Shown here in pieces: positions 45,393-55,254 of a stretch of 64,000 nt of DNA. Source of the stretch: Thiodiazotropha sp040506195 (GTDB lineage: Bacteria > Pseudomonadota > Gammaproteobacteria > Chromatiales > Chromatiaceae). How positions within the stretch are numbered: the first letter of the stretch is position 1; each line of letters opens with the position of its first letter. Where the stretch lies: contig JBEVXH010000003.1 in the NCBI GenBank assembly GCA_040506195.1, positions 434,001 to 498,000 of the forward strand. Direction: 5' to 3'. The notes under the pieces were generated by a model, which ran no database searches, had not been told where the DNA came from, and was given only the letters and a program-made list of their open reading frames with translations. The position numbers were made by a program, and so were the translations under genes.

Positions 45393-46250
45393 ATGCCAAC
45401 CCTCTGGGAAAAGGTGACCCGCGAAGCCAAACTCATCAGCCTGCCTGAAGCCTACTTAAGACTGAAATCGGTGGTCGAGCAACCCGACTACGAAATTACC
45501 GAAATTGCCGATGCCGTCAGTACGGATTCGGCATTGACGACCCGAGTGCTCAAACTGGTTAACAGTCCCTATTTCGGCCTTGCCGGCCGAATAGAGACCG
45601 TGATAAGAGCCGTCAGTATGCTCGGCGCCCAGCAAATCCACGACCTGGCGCTGACAACCTGCGTCGCCCACACCTTCAGCGGAATCGATTCCGCCCACCT
45701 GGACATGCGTAGTTTTTGGAGAAGCAGCGCGTTCAGCGGACTTGCCGCTCAACAGCTCGCCAAACGACGGGGTGTGCTGGATAGTGAGCGACTGTTTGTC
45801 GCCGGCCTACTGAGTGACATCGGCCACCTGATCCTTTATCAAAGCGTTCCCCAGGAGATCATAAGGGCCGATAACCTCGCCCGAGAACAACAACTGCCAC
45901 AAGTGGATGTCGAACGCGAATTGCTGGGTCTGGATTATGCCCGGGTAGGCGCTGTCCTGATGCGACAGTGGCAACTGCCGGACTCCCTGATCGAAACAAC
46001 CGAATTCCACCCGGAACCCTTGCGCTCCAGAAAATTCTCTTTGGAGACCTCTATCGTACACATCGCCGTACTTCTATCCAGGTCCTGGAATGAAGACCAA
46101 CCCTTTGGCCAGGGGACGCTGCAACCTCATCCATCGGCATTGGACAGCGCCAATGTCTCATCTGATATCTGCCTCGAAATATCGGAAACCGTCGAATCTG
46201 AGGTCGATAAGCTATTGGAAACACTCGCACCACTCAGTAAGGCCTCCTAG
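45393..46250 (+). CDS. HDOD-domain signalling protein
   Basis: A 285-residue protein made of one HDOD domain (SLPEAYLRLKSVV, LTTRVLKLVNSPYFGL, FVAGLLSDIGHLILY). HDOD is a degenerate HD-type fold used for protein contacts in c-di-GMP, motility and stress signalling rather than for hydrolysis. GAGG lies 8 bases before ATG. It stands in its own unit and ends at a degenerate repeat end. Confidence 0.9.
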   Translation: MPTLWEKVTREAKLISLPEAYLRLKSVVEQPDYEITEIADAVSTDSALTTRVLKLVNSPYFGLAGRIETVIRAVSMLGAQQIHDLALTTCVAHTFSGIDSAHLDMRSFWRSSAFSGLAAQQLAKRRGVLDSERLFVAGLLSDIGHLILYQSVPQEIIRADNLAREQQLPQVDVERELLGLDYARVGAVLMRQWQLPDSLIETTEFHPEPLRSRKFSLETSIVHIAVLLSRSWNEDQPFGQGTLQPHPSALDSANVSSDICLEISETVESEVDKLLETLAPLSKAS

Positions 46251-46272
46251 GGCCTGTCATCACTGACCCCAA
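46249..46272 (+). repeat. Diverged end of the GGGCCTGTTAAC repeat family
   Basis: AGGGCCTGTCATCACTGACC then CCAA keeps the first nine bases and the spacing of later positions but is otherwise worn. It overlaps the HDOD stop codon by two bases, so the insertion may have set the present end of that gene. Weak support. Confidence 0.4.
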
Positions 46273-46431
46273 CGGCACTGCCCTGACTGTCAACGCACAG
46301 GTTATCGATTAAACCTGTAATTCATTTCATGATGATATCGATCCGTTCTGAAACTCACCTATAGTACGTGCGTATGCGATCGGCTAGAATCAGCAGATTC
46401 AATCCCACCTGATGTCACGAGGAATCCCAAC

Positions 46432-47403
46432 GTGTTTCGCAAAGAGCTCAAAGTCCTTGACTGTACCATTCGCGACGGCGGTCTGATCAACAACTACCAT
46501 TTTACCGATAATTTCGTAAAGGCGGTCTATCGCGCTGCCTGTGATTCCGCCGTGGATATTATCGAACTGGGCAAGAAGCTTGCCGTCAGCGAGGAATACA
46601 GTCGCGATAAATTCGGCAAATGGAACTTCTGTGACGATGATGATCTGAAGATGATCATCGACTCCCATGAATGTGACAATCCACCTTTGATCGCGGTGAT
46701 GTTCGATATCGGCCGGGTGGATTTCAATAGCCTGAAACCCAGAGATCAAAGTCCGTTCGACATGGCGCGTGTGGCCTGTTATGTCCCCGACATCGACAAA
46801 GGATTGGACCTGGTCAAACGCTCAAAGGACATGGGGTACGAAACAACCATCAATATCATGGCCTGCTCTGCCGCCATTCGTACCGAGTTGATCGAGGCCC
46901 TCAACCAGGTTGAGGAGACCGCTGAACTTGATTACCTTTATCTCGTTGACAGCTACGGCGCATTCTATTCCGAACAGGTGACCGATTACCTGAATCTCTA
47001 CAAGAAATATGCGCCAGGCAAGGAACTGGGATTCCATGCGCACAACAATCAACAACTCGCCTTCTCCAATACCCAGCAGGCGATAATCGACGGGGTAAAC
47101 CTTCTCGATGCAACCATCAATGGCATCGGTCGCGGCGCTGGTAACTGCAACCTTGAACTGCTGCTCAATTTCTTGAAAAACCCCAAGTTTGACGTCGAAC
47201 CCATATACAAAGCGATCCAGGAGGAATTCGTCCCTCTGCGCAAAGAGATCGAATGGGGATTCAATGACATCTATGGCATCAGCGGACACCTCAATCAACA
47301 CCCGCGTGCCGCCATGAAGCTGCGCGCGGACAAGAAGGATCGCGATCGCTGCTACGATTTCCTGATTGAATCAAGCCGCCTGGACGAAGGCATTATTTCT
47401 TGA
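46432..47403 (+). CDS. DRE-TIM metallolyase / aldolase-like protein (HMGL family)
   Basis: A 323-residue TIM-barrel enzyme of the HMG-CoA lyase / 4-hydroxy-2-oxovalerate aldolase superfamily. The catalytic RDGG motif is in LDCTIRDGG, with metal-binding Asp, and HxH in GFHAHNNQQ. Enzymes of this type make or break carbon-carbon bonds of 2-oxo acids. It lacks the regulatory C-terminal domain of isopropylmalate synthase. The GTG start has GAGGAA upstream. Substrate unknown; relatives appear in surface-sugar clusters, but none is next to it. Confidence 0.82.
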   Translation: MFRKELKVLDCTIRDGGLINNYHFTDNFVKAVYRAACDSAVDIIELGKKLAVSEEYSRDKFGKWNFCDDDDLKMIIDSHECDNPPLIAVMFDIGRVDFNSLKPRDQSPFDMARVACYVPDIDKGLDLVKRSKDMGYETTINIMACSAAIRTELIEALNQVEETAELDYLYLVDSYGAFYSEQVTDYLNLYKKYAPGKELGFHAHNNQQLAFSNTQQAIIDGVNLLDATINGIGRGAGNCNLELLLNFLKNPKFDVEPIYKAIQEEFVPLRKEIEWGFNDIYGISGHLNQHPRAAMKLRADKKDRDRCYDFLIESSRLDEGIIS

Positions 47404-47470
47404 TTAAAAGCCGTAGAGCGATACAACTCCCCTACACCCTCAAAGTGTCGGGGAGCAAGCCACAGTACTA

Positions 47471-47735
47471 GGGCCTGTTAACACTAATCCAATCGGCCCT
47501 GCTGGGACTATTTTTTTGCCCAGCAAGGCAGAATGAGCGAGGTGTAGTTATGCTACATGAGTGAATGATAACGCTGCTGGGCGGAAAAATAGCCCCAGCC
47601 CTACGGGTTGCGCCTGAAAAAGCGCCACTCGGCGTTGCTCGTCGTTCATTTGGAATCACCAAACCTCTCTCCTCGCGCCTTGATTGGCGCTTTTTCAGGC
47701 ACAACAGGGCCGATTGGATTAGTATTAACAGGCCC
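47471..47735. mobile_element. MITE-like element, copy 1 (265 bp)
   Basis: Both ends carry GGGCCTGTTAACACTAAT-type repeats in inverted orientation; more than 30 of the first 35 positions pair. TA flanks each side (47469-47470, 47736-47737), as expected for TA-targeting transposons. Inside are further inverted segments (GCGCCTGAAAAAGCGCC near 47606 with its complement near 47687) and no transposase. A second related GGGCCTGTT begins right after it. It lies in the gap between the aldolase and phaA. Confidence 0.8.
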
Positions 47736-48089
47736 TAGGGCCTGTTCGCACTCTCATTCAGGGTACCCGGCGCAATGGAGGGGTTGTCCACCTCGACAAA
47801 GCTATAGATCAGGTTCGACCGCCATTTGCTGTTTCATCGATGACGATAGGCAACAATACCTGCAACCGACTCGACGGATTCGAGATCAGCTGCCTTTACG
47901 GATCAGACATGCCGCTGCCCGAATCCGCATGCCCCATAATGACAAACTAAACCGGGAGTGATTACCCTTGCAGTTACAGCCATTTCTCACATTGTGCCAC
48001 TGCAGGGACGAGCAATTTACAAACGGATGATTTTTCCATGCTAATATATTTATGCTGGGATAGAATTCACTAATGATACGGAGGGGGAG

Positions 48090-49277
48090 ATGGGAACAAC
48101 CCGCGACATAATCGTATTGAGCGCAGTACGTACAGCCGTCGGCGGATATGGCGGCACCCTTAAAGATATTGCTCCGTGCGAATTGGCTGCAACCGTCATC
48201 AAAGAGGCGGTCGCGCGTGCCGGTGTTGATCCCGATACTGTCGGACATACCGTATTGGGAAACGTTATCCACACAGAACCGAGAGATATGTATCTGTCCC
48301 GTGTTGCGTCGGTAAACGCGGGCCTGCCGGTCGACACCCCTGCATTTACCTTGAACCGCCTGTGTGGCAGCGGTCTGCAGGCGATTGTCTCGGCCACCCA
48401 GCAAATTGAAACCGGCCATTGCGATGTCGCTATCGGTGGTGGCGCCGAGTGTATGAGCCGCGCCGGGTACACTTCAGTCAACCAGCGCTGGGGCGCGCGC
48501 ATGGGGGACAGCAAAATTATCGACATGATGGTAGGCGCACTCACGGATCCTTTCGAGAATGTCCATATGGGGATCACTGCGGAGAATATTGCCGAGAAGT
48601 GGGGAATAACCCGTGAGGAACAGGACCAACTGGCCGTCGAAAGCCATAAACGCGCTTCAACCGCCTGGCAAGAAGGACGTTTTAAAGATCAGATTGTGCC
48701 AATCGAGATTAAGTCCCGCAAAGGCACCATACTGTTCGAAAAAGACGAACACTTTCGTACCGATGCCGATATGGGCAGCATGGCCAAGCTACGCCCCATT
48801 TTCAAGAAAGACGGCACAGTCACGGCTGCAAACGCCTCAGGCATCAACGATGCCGCATCAGCCGTTGTGTTGGCGGCGGCGGATACGGCGCAAGCCATGG
48901 GGCTCAAACCGATGGCACGACTGATAGGCTACGCTTTTGCCGGTTGTGACCCCAAATACATGGGCATAGGTCCGGTGCCCGCGGTCAAGCGGCTTCTGGA
49001 GGATACGGGCATGTCAATCACCGACTTTGATGTATTGGAGGTCAATGAGGCCTTTGCGGCCCAGGCCCTGGCTGTGATTAGAGACCTCGATCTTCCGATG
49101 GATAAAACCAATCCCAACGGCAGCGGTATCTCCCTGGGCCACCCCATCGGAGCGACCGGTTCAATCGTCACAGTTAAGGCGATCCATGAACTACAGCGCA
49201 ACGGTGGACGCAATGCGCTGGTCACTATGTGCATCGGTGGCGGTCAGGGTATCGCTGCAGCCTTCGAGCGTATCTGA
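48090..49277 (+). CDS. phaA: Acetyl-CoA acetyltransferase (thiolase)
   Basis: A 395-residue biosynthetic thiolase condensing two acetyl-CoA to acetoacetyl-CoA. The acyl-accepting Cys is in NRLCGSGLQA (about 90), with VNEAFAAQAL, GHPIGATGS and CIGGGQGIA carrying the other active-site residues. Strong GGAGGGGGAG precedes ATG. It is followed 39 bases on by the acetoacetyl-CoA reductase, so it supplies polyhydroxybutyrate synthesis. The polymerase phaC is not in the window. Confidence 0.95.
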   Translation: MGTTRDIIVLSAVRTAVGGYGGTLKDIAPCELAATVIKEAVARAGVDPDTVGHTVLGNVIHTEPRDMYLSRVASVNAGLPVDTPAFTLNRLCGSGLQAIVSATQQIETGHCDVAIGGGAECMSRAGYTSVNQRWGARMGDSKIIDMMVGALTDPFENVHMGITAENIAEKWGITREEQDQLAVESHKRASTAWQEGRFKDQIVPIEIKSRKGTILFEKDEHFRTDADMGSMAKLRPIFKKDGTVTAANASGINDAASAVVLAAADTAQAMGLKPMARLIGYAFAGCDPKYMGIGPVPAVKRLLEDTGMSITDFDVLEVNEAFAAQALAVIRDLDLPMDKTNPNGSGISLGHPIGATGSIVTVKAIHELQRNGGRNALVTMCIGGGQGIAAAFERI

Positions 49278-49316
49278 ATAAGCAATAAATCAACAATCAA
49301 GCAGAGGAGATGATCT

Positions 49317-50039
49317 ATGGGACGTGTAGCATTAGTGACCGGAGGAACACGCGGAATTGGTGAGGCAATCTCTGTGGCATTGAGAGATGCGGGTTACACG
49401 GTTGCCGCAAACTTCGGCGGCAATGAAGAGGCGGCCAAGGCATTTACTGAACGTACCGGCATCCCCGCCTATAAGTTCGATGTCGGCGATTTTGATGCGG
49501 TAAAGTCTGGAATCGCAAAGATTGAAGAAGAGATCGGTCCAATTGAGGTTCTGATCAACAATGCCGGCATTACCCGAGACGGGACCATGCATAAAATGAA
49601 CTTTGAAAAATGGGACAAGGTCATCCAGACCAATCTGGCCTCATGCTTCAATGCCTGTCACGCTGTCATCAGTGGTATGCGCGAGCGGGGGTTCGGCCGC
49701 ATTGTCAATATCGGCTCTGTCAATGGCCAGGCCGGACAGTATGGACAGGTCAATTATGCGGCGGCGAAGTCAGGTATCCATGGTTTCACAAAAGCCTTGG
49801 CCTTGGAGGGCGCCACCAAAGGAATTACCGTCAACGCTGTGGCGCCGGGCTACGTGGCAACCGACATGGTGCGTGCCGTACCGGAGGATATTTTGGCGAA
49901 AATCATCAAGACAATACCGGTTGGACGCCTTGGAGAACCGGAAGATATTGCCCGTTCCGTGCTGTTCCTGGTTGCTGACGATGCAGGCTTCATAACCGGA
50001 TCGACGCTTTCCGTGAATGGGGGCCAACATATGTATTGA
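49317..50039 (+). CDS. phaB: NADPH-dependent acetoacetyl-CoA reductase
   Basis: A 240-residue short-chain dehydrogenase. Cofactor motif TGGTRGIG (about 8-15), NNAG, and catalytic Ser/Tyr/Lys in GSVNGQAGQYGQVNYAAAKSG. It reduces acetoacetyl-CoA to (R)-3-hydroxybutyryl-CoA, the monomer for PHB. AGAGGAG lies before the ATG. Directly downstream of phaA and presumably co-transcribed. Confidence 0.95.
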   Translation: MGRVALVTGGTRGIGEAISVALRDAGYTVAANFGGNEEAAKAFTERTGIPAYKFDVGDFDAVKSGIAKIEEEIGPIEVLINNAGITRDGTMHKMNFEKWDKVIQTNLASCFNACHAVISGMRERGFGRIVNIGSVNGQAGQYGQVNYAAAKSGIHGFTKALALEGATKGITVNAVAPGYVATDMVRAVPEDILAKIIKTIPVGRLGEPEDIARSVLFLVADDAGFITGSTLSVNGGQHMY

Positions 50040-50243
50040 GGATTCTCCCCTTAATCAAGAAGCTGCTAACCAGACAAGGAACAAGCCGTAAATGAACGCC
50101 AATCACCACAAAAAGGCAATCGCTAAAGGTATGACGATGAGCATGGCTACCGCTGAAGCCACTTAATATTCCACTAGCGGTGGTTTGTGTATATTAGCGG
50201 CGAAATAATGCTGCTTACATGATTGGTTTTATGATTATTCACG

Positions 50244-53200
50244 CTAATCCGGCTGGTTCTGCTGTTCCGCCAGTTCCTTCTCCAGTTGCTGGCTGAGCTG
50301 CTTAGGTGATCTGCTACGCCTGGCCAGGAGATGGTAAGCGACAGGTACGATATACAGGGTAAACAGGGTCGCGGCAATGACACCCGAAAGGATCACAGTG
50401 CCTATCACAGTGCGTGTCTCGGAACCCGCACCGGCTGATAACAGCAATGGCAGGGAGCCGGCAGCCGTGGTTATACCGGTCATCACGATCGGGCGAAATC
50501 GCACATGGGCAGCCTCTATCAGGGCATCTGAATATACCTTGCCCGCGTCTCTGAGCTGATTGGCGAATTCAACGATAAGGATACCGTTTTTTGCCGCCAG
50601 TCCCACCAGCATGATCAAACCTATCTGGCTGTAGATATTCAGCGTCTGGTCTGTCAGATAGAGGCCCAGCAGCGCCCCCGCCATGGCTAGGGGCACGGTC
50701 AACATGATCACCAATGGATGCAACCAGCTCTCGAACTGTGCGGCAAGTACCAGATAGACCACCACCACGCCAAGTATCAGCACGAATACGACGGAGCTGC
50801 CTGCGGTCTTGTAGTCCCTGGACTGCCCCTTATAGTCGATGATGGCATGAGCGGGCAGATGCTCCCGCACCAATCCCTCAAGGTATTCCAACGCCGCACC
50901 CAAGGCCAACCCCTGTTTCAGATTGGCCTCGATAGTCAGGGCGCGCACACGATTATAGCGATTCAGGCTGATCGAGTCGGCGATCTCCCGCAGCGTCACC
51001 AGATTGGAGAGCTGCACCAGCTGACCGCTGGCTGTGGAGCGGACATAGAGATGATTCAGATCTGTGGGAGTACGCTGATCGCTGCGCTCACCTTCAAGAA
51101 TGACATCGTATTCCTCCCCTTGCTCGATATAGGTCGTTACCCTGCGCGAACCGAACATGGTTTCCAGCGTACGGCCGATGGTCTCGACGGTCACACCCAG
51201 TTCCGCCGCCCGATCGTAGTCGATATCCACCTTCAACTGCGGCTTGGTCTCCTTATAGTCCCAGTTAAGACCCACTAAACCCGGATTGTCTTGCTCGATC
51301 TGTTGCAGCAGCCTATCCCGCCATTCCGCCAACTCGTCATAGGTACCGCCTCCAATCACAAACTGGATCGGTTTCTGTATGCGTCGGCCAAAGCCCTGGC
51401 GCATCACCGGGAAGACCTTCACACCGGGAAGATCGGACAGGTTTTTTCGCAGTTCATTCATGATCGCCCAGGCACTGCGGCGCAAGTTCCACTCATTCAG
51501 CACATTAATGACGATACCGCCGTTGAAGATCGCGAAGTTACTGAATCGCCTGGGCGCCCTTACCAGCAGGCGCGTGATTTCGCCGGACTCCACATAGGAC
51601 ATCATGCGCCGTTCGATCTCATCCATATATTCCTTCATATATTCATAGGAGGCGCCCTCCGGGCCGTTGACGATCAGATAGAAGGCACCCCTGTCCTCCT
51701 TGGGGGCATACTCATCCGGTATCTGCTGCAACAGCCAGTAAGCCATCGCCACGATACCGGCGAACAGCAACAGCATCAGCCATACATGGCGCATTGCCAC
51801 ATAAAGTGTCTTGATATAGATATCCCGGACACGCCCAAACAGCCCGTCCACCCATCGACTGAGGCTTACCCTGCCGACATTGCCGGCAGGCAGGATCTGG
51901 GATGCCAGCATGGGTGACAGCGTCAGGGCGACCAGACTGGAGAAGCCGACCGCTGCGGCCATGGTCAGGGCAAATTCTGAAAAGAGCCGTCCGAGATCAC
52001 CCCCGAGGAAAGCGATGGGGGTGAACACGGACACCAGCACCACGGTGGTTGAGATCACCGCAAAGGCAACCTGCCTGGCGCCGCGAAAGGCCGCCACAAG
52101 CCTTGACTCGCCATACTCCTCCATACGACGATGGATATTCTCCAACATCACAATGGCATCATCCACCACCAGGCCGATCGCCAACACAAGGGCGAGCAGG
52201 GTCAGTATATTTATGGTGAAACCGAGTATCAGCAGCACCAGAAACGTGGCGATCAGTGAAACCGGCACCGCCACCGCCGGTACAATCATTGCGCGCACAC
52301 TGCCGAGGAAGAGAAAGATCACGGTAACCACCAAAAGAATGGCGATAAGCAGGGTCTTGTAGACCTCGCTGATAGCTCTTTCGATGAATACAGAGCTATC
52401 GAAGCTCTGCTTGATCTTCATACCCTCGGGCAGGGTGGTATTGACCCGCTCCATCTCTGCCTTGGCCGCCTCGGCCACAGCGAGGGTGTTGGCGGTGGAC
52501 TGCTTGATGATACCGATACCGACCATCGGCACACCATTGCCGCGAAAGAAGGTGCGTGTCTCTGCGGCACCTTTTTCAACCCGGGCCACTTCACCCAGCC
52601 GCACCAGATAACCGTCATCGCCCCGGGCGAGCACCAGCCTGGCGAAATCGTCAGCGGAGTGAAATGTCCGGTCCACCCGTACCGTGAACGCCCTGTCGAC
52701 CGAATCGATGCTCCCAGCGGGCAACTCCAGATTCCCGGCGCGCAAGGCCTGCTCCACATCGGCTACCGTCAAGCCGCGTGCCGCAAGGGCCTGTCGGTCG
52801 ATCCAGATACGCATGGCAAAAGTCTGGCCACCGCCCACCCGCACCCGGGCCACGCCATCGAGCACCGAAAAGCGATCGACCAGGTAGCGCCGCGCATAAT
52901 CGGACAGCCCGGGTACGGTCATCCTGTCACTGACCAGGTTGAGCCACATGATGACATCTTCGTTACTGTCGACCTTCTGGATCTCCGGCGGCTCGGCTTC
53001 CATCGGCAAATTGTCCAGAATGGCCGATACCCGATCACGCACATCATTGGCAGCACCGTCTATGTCCCGCTGCACGTCAAACTCGATGGTGACCGCGGAG
53101 CGTCCATCCTCGCTCAGCGATGAGATAAAACGGATCCCTTCGACACCGGCGATTCTATCCTCGATCAATTGGGTGATACGCGTCTCCACCACATTGGCGG

Positions 53201-53363
53201 CCGCACCGGGATAGATCGTCTCCACTGAAACGATCGGTGAATCGATATTGGGGTACTCGCGCAACGGCAGCTGATCGAAGGCAACCAGTCCGAAGGCAAT
53301 CAGTAACAGCGAGAGGACGGAAGCGAAGACCGGCCTTTTGACTGAGATGTCGGAAAGGATCAT
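50244..53363 (-). CDS. RND efflux pump, inner-membrane transporter (AcrB/MexF-like)
   Basis: A 1039-residue hydrophobe/amphiphile efflux transporter with 12 expected membrane helices, two large periplasmic loops, and the proton-relay pair in TM4 (GLVVDDAIVMLEN). The N terminus ILSDISVKRPVFASVLSLLL is classic. It exports drugs, bile acids or fatty-acid-like compounds using proton motive force. The ATG overlaps the stop of the adaptor gene by four bases, so the two are coupled. No outer-membrane channel gene follows. Confidence 0.96.
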   Translation of the reverse strand: MILSDISVKRPVFASVLSLLLIAFGLVAFDQLPLREYPNIDSPIVSVETIYPGAAANVVETRITQLIEDRIAGVEGIRFISSLSEDGRSAVTIEFDVQRDIDGAANDVRDRVSAILDNLPMEAEPPEIQKVDSNEDVIMWLNLVSDRMTVPGLSDYARRYLVDRFSVLDGVARVRVGGGQTFAMRIWIDRQALAARGLTVADVEQALRAGNLELPAGSIDSVDRAFTVRVDRTFHSADDFARLVLARGDDGYLVRLGEVARVEKGAAETRTFFRGNGVPMVGIGIIKQSTANTLAVAEAAKAEMERVNTTLPEGMKIKQSFDSSVFIERAISEVYKTLLIAILLVVTVIFLFLGSVRAMIVPAVAVPVSLIATFLVLLILGFTINILTLLALVLAIGLVVDDAIVMLENIHRRMEEYGESRLVAAFRGARQVAFAVISTTVVLVSVFTPIAFLGGDLGRLFSEFALTMAAAVGFSSLVALTLSPMLASQILPAGNVGRVSLSRWVDGLFGRVRDIYIKTLYVAMRHVWLMLLLFAGIVAMAYWLLQQIPDEYAPKEDRGAFYLIVNGPEGASYEYMKEYMDEIERRMMSYVESGEITRLLVRAPRRFSNFAIFNGGIVINVLNEWNLRRSAWAIMNELRKNLSDLPGVKVFPVMRQGFGRRIQKPIQFVIGGGTYDELAEWRDRLLQQIEQDNPGLVGLNWDYKETKPQLKVDIDYDRAAELGVTVETIGRTLETMFGSRRVTTYIEQGEEYDVILEGERSDQRTPTDLNHLYVRSTASGQLVQLSNLVTLREIADSISLNRYNRVRALTIEANLKQGLALGAALEYLEGLVREHLPAHAIIDYKGQSRDYKTAGSSVVFVLILGVVVVYLVLAAQFESWLHPLVIMLTVPLAMAGALLGLYLTDQTLNIYSQIGLIMLVGLAAKNGILIVEFANQLRDAGKVYSDALIEAAHVRFRPIVMTGITTAAGSLPLLLSAGAGSETRTVIGTVILSGVIAATLFTLYIVPVAYHLLARRSRSPKQLSQQLEKELAEQQNQPD

Positions 53364-54481
53364 GGCTTGCCCTTGGTGGCCTTGACCAATGGCTTGAGTA
53401 AGGCATCGACGGCAACCTCGCCTTTCTGCACGCCCTTGATACGCACCTTCCCGTCGGCCTTGGCCTTATCCGTGCCATGGGTGATGACACGCTCCCCTAT
53501 CATCAACCCGCTGACCACCTCAACCTCGCCGGGGCGGCGTGATCCGATGGATATTTTCCGTTTCTCCACCCGATGCTCTTCACCCTCAACGACGAAAACA
53601 AACTGATCGCTACCCTTCGGCATCAGCGCAGACTCGGGTATCAGCAGGGTACGGCGGGGATTGTGCATGAGTTCCACGGTCATCAGCATGCCCGGCTTCA
53701 ACAACCTCTCCGGATTGGCAATCATCGCTCGCACCAGAACCGAGCGATTGACCGGATCGACCCGGCTATCCACGACCTTCACTTCGCCCTCGAAGATACG
53801 ATCCAGGAAGGCCCGACTGCGGGCACGAATCAGCAGGCCGGGTTGCAGAGCCGCGAGATAGACGGATGACACGGCGAATTCCAGCTTCATGGTGGTGTCA
53901 TCGTCCAGGGTGGTGATGGTATCGCCGGTTTCCACCAATGCGCCGACACTGATGTTGCGCAGACCGATAACACCCGAAAAGGGCGCTGTGATCAGCCGAT
54001 CCGCAAGGCGGGATTCGATGGCCGCCAGGCGGGCGCGAGCGGTATCCACTTCGCGTCGTCTCTGATCGAGCAGTGACTGCGCCTCGATTCCCTGAGATTC
54101 GAGCCGACTGACCCGGTTATATTGGCGCTTGGCCTCATTGAGGGTGGCCCTGGCCTCCTGCAACAGGGCATGCTCCTCACGGTTTGTCATCTCCACCAAC
54201 ACCTGTCCGGTCTCAACCCGCTCACCGTCATCGAAGTGAACCGCACTGACCGTCTCCGTCACATTCACTGTCAATTCGACCGATTCATTCGCTCTGAGTG
54301 TACCCAATGCCTCGATCCGCTCGATGAAATCATCCTCGAGGACTTCCGCAACGATGACCAGGGGGGCCGGCTTTTCCGCACCCCAGCCGGACGTGGAGAT
54401 CAGTATTAAAAACAACAGGCATGGCCAGGCCAACAAACCATTGGCGGAATATTTTCCACTCAGGGGAGTCACGAGCGTCAC
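53360..54481 (-). CDS. RND efflux periplasmic adaptor
   Basis: A membrane fusion protein of about 373 residues partnered with the RND transporter. It has a signal-like hydrophobic segment (LLAWPCLLFLILISTSGWGA), lipoyl halves, an alpha-hairpin rich in Glu/Arg (about 90-150), and barrel and C-terminal domains. The start is uncertain: the frame runs on to 54724, into the end of a MITE, with no good ribosome-binding site. I picked GTG 54481 because it begins just before the signal segment. Confidence 0.88.
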   Translation of the reverse strand: MTLVTPLSGKYSANGLLAWPCLLFLILISTSGWGAEKPAPLVIVAEVLEDDFIERIEALGTLRANESVELTVNVTETVSAVHFDDGERVETGQVLVEMTNREEHALLQEARATLNEAKRQYNRVSRLESQGIEAQSLLDQRRREVDTARARLAAIESRLADRLITAPFSGVIGLRNISVGALVETGDTITTLDDDTTMKLEFAVSSVYLAALQPGLLIRARSRAFLDRIFEGEVKVVDSRVDPVNRSVLVRAMIANPERLLKPGMLMTVELMHNPRRTLLIPESALMPKGSDQFVFVVEGEEHRVEKRKISIGSRRPGEVEVVSGLMIGERVITHGTDKAKADGKVRIKGVQKGEVAVDALLKPLVKATKGKP

Positions 54482-54710
54482 GTCCGCATTGTTTCTTGCC
54501 AAAAAGAAATTGGCGGTAGAATCCCAACTGATTGTCTCAGTCAGTACCCCTTTGAAATTTGACAGTGCAGTGGCTATTGAAAGTCTATTCACTATATCCC
54601 TCAGCGGGAGAGGTTTTATTGATAATGGGTTTGATAGCATTTTGAAAGCATACCTGCCGGTCGAGTTCCATGGCGGCACAATGCGGGTCAGAATGCCCCA
54701 AACGCTTTTA

Positions 54711-54909
54711 GGGCCTGTTAACACTAATCCAATGCGCCCTGTTGCGCCCCGAAGGAAGCGCCCTTGGGGTGTGCCTGAAGGGCTGGGGCTGTCTTCGCCC
54801 CAGCCACGTTATCATTCGCTGATCTAGAATGACTACAACTCGCTCATTCTGCCTTGCCGGGCGCAAAGACTGCCCCAGCAGAGCTTATTAAATTAGTGTT
54901 AGCAGGCCC
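54711..54909. mobile_element. MITE-like element, copy 2 (199 bp)
   Basis: Starts GGGCCTGTTAACACTAAT and ends with its inverted counterpart (ATTAGTGTTAGCAGGCCC), with TA at both boundaries (54709-54710 and 54910-54911). The interior differs from copy 1 but keeps GCGCCC..., GGCTGGGGCTG and GCCCCAGCC blocks. No coding capacity. It lies upstream of the RND adaptor, whose open frame extends into it. Confidence 0.82.
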
Positions 54910-55254
54910 TAAGCTTGACAAGGATATAATGATAGCTGTCGATGGAGTAGCTTAAACATGTGATTTATCAATATCAGGGTATATGGAGTGTCGTGACAGC
55001 TGCATTGGTATCAGATCTCATCCCAAAGGCCGGGCATGGAATTCATCCACCCTCACTTTTTTTCAGTGCATGATCATCACAATTCAGGTGCTCGGTTAAT
55101 ATTCACCCGATCCTGCGGTGTGACGAATAGTCGGTCAATTGCGCCAGATCATTCAGATATACCAATCTCAAGGTATGCTAATGCGCACAGTTTGACTGCG
55201 GGCTTTATACAGCACACCTGATTTAACTCCTCAGAAGGCATAGAATTCCGAGCA
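54910..55254 (+). other. Intergenic region downstream of MITE copy 2
   Basis: 345 bases between the element and the sugar phosphatase gene. Short open frames lack start signals; no hairpin terminator was seen. Confidence 0.4.

Noticed and set aside
47427..47455. CTCCCC...GGGGAG hairpin after the aldolase gene
   Set aside because: A real stem, but no T tract follows on either strand, so I do not call a terminator.
47608..47961. Plus-strand 117-codon frame between the aldolase and phaA
   Set aside because: Most of it lies inside the MITE at 47471-47735 and its inverted segments; composition is not protein-like.
50092..50166. 24-codon frame after phaB (MNANHHKKAIAKG...)
   Set aside because: The AAGGA upstream is too far from the ATG and the peptide matches nothing known. 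It is possibly a chance frame.
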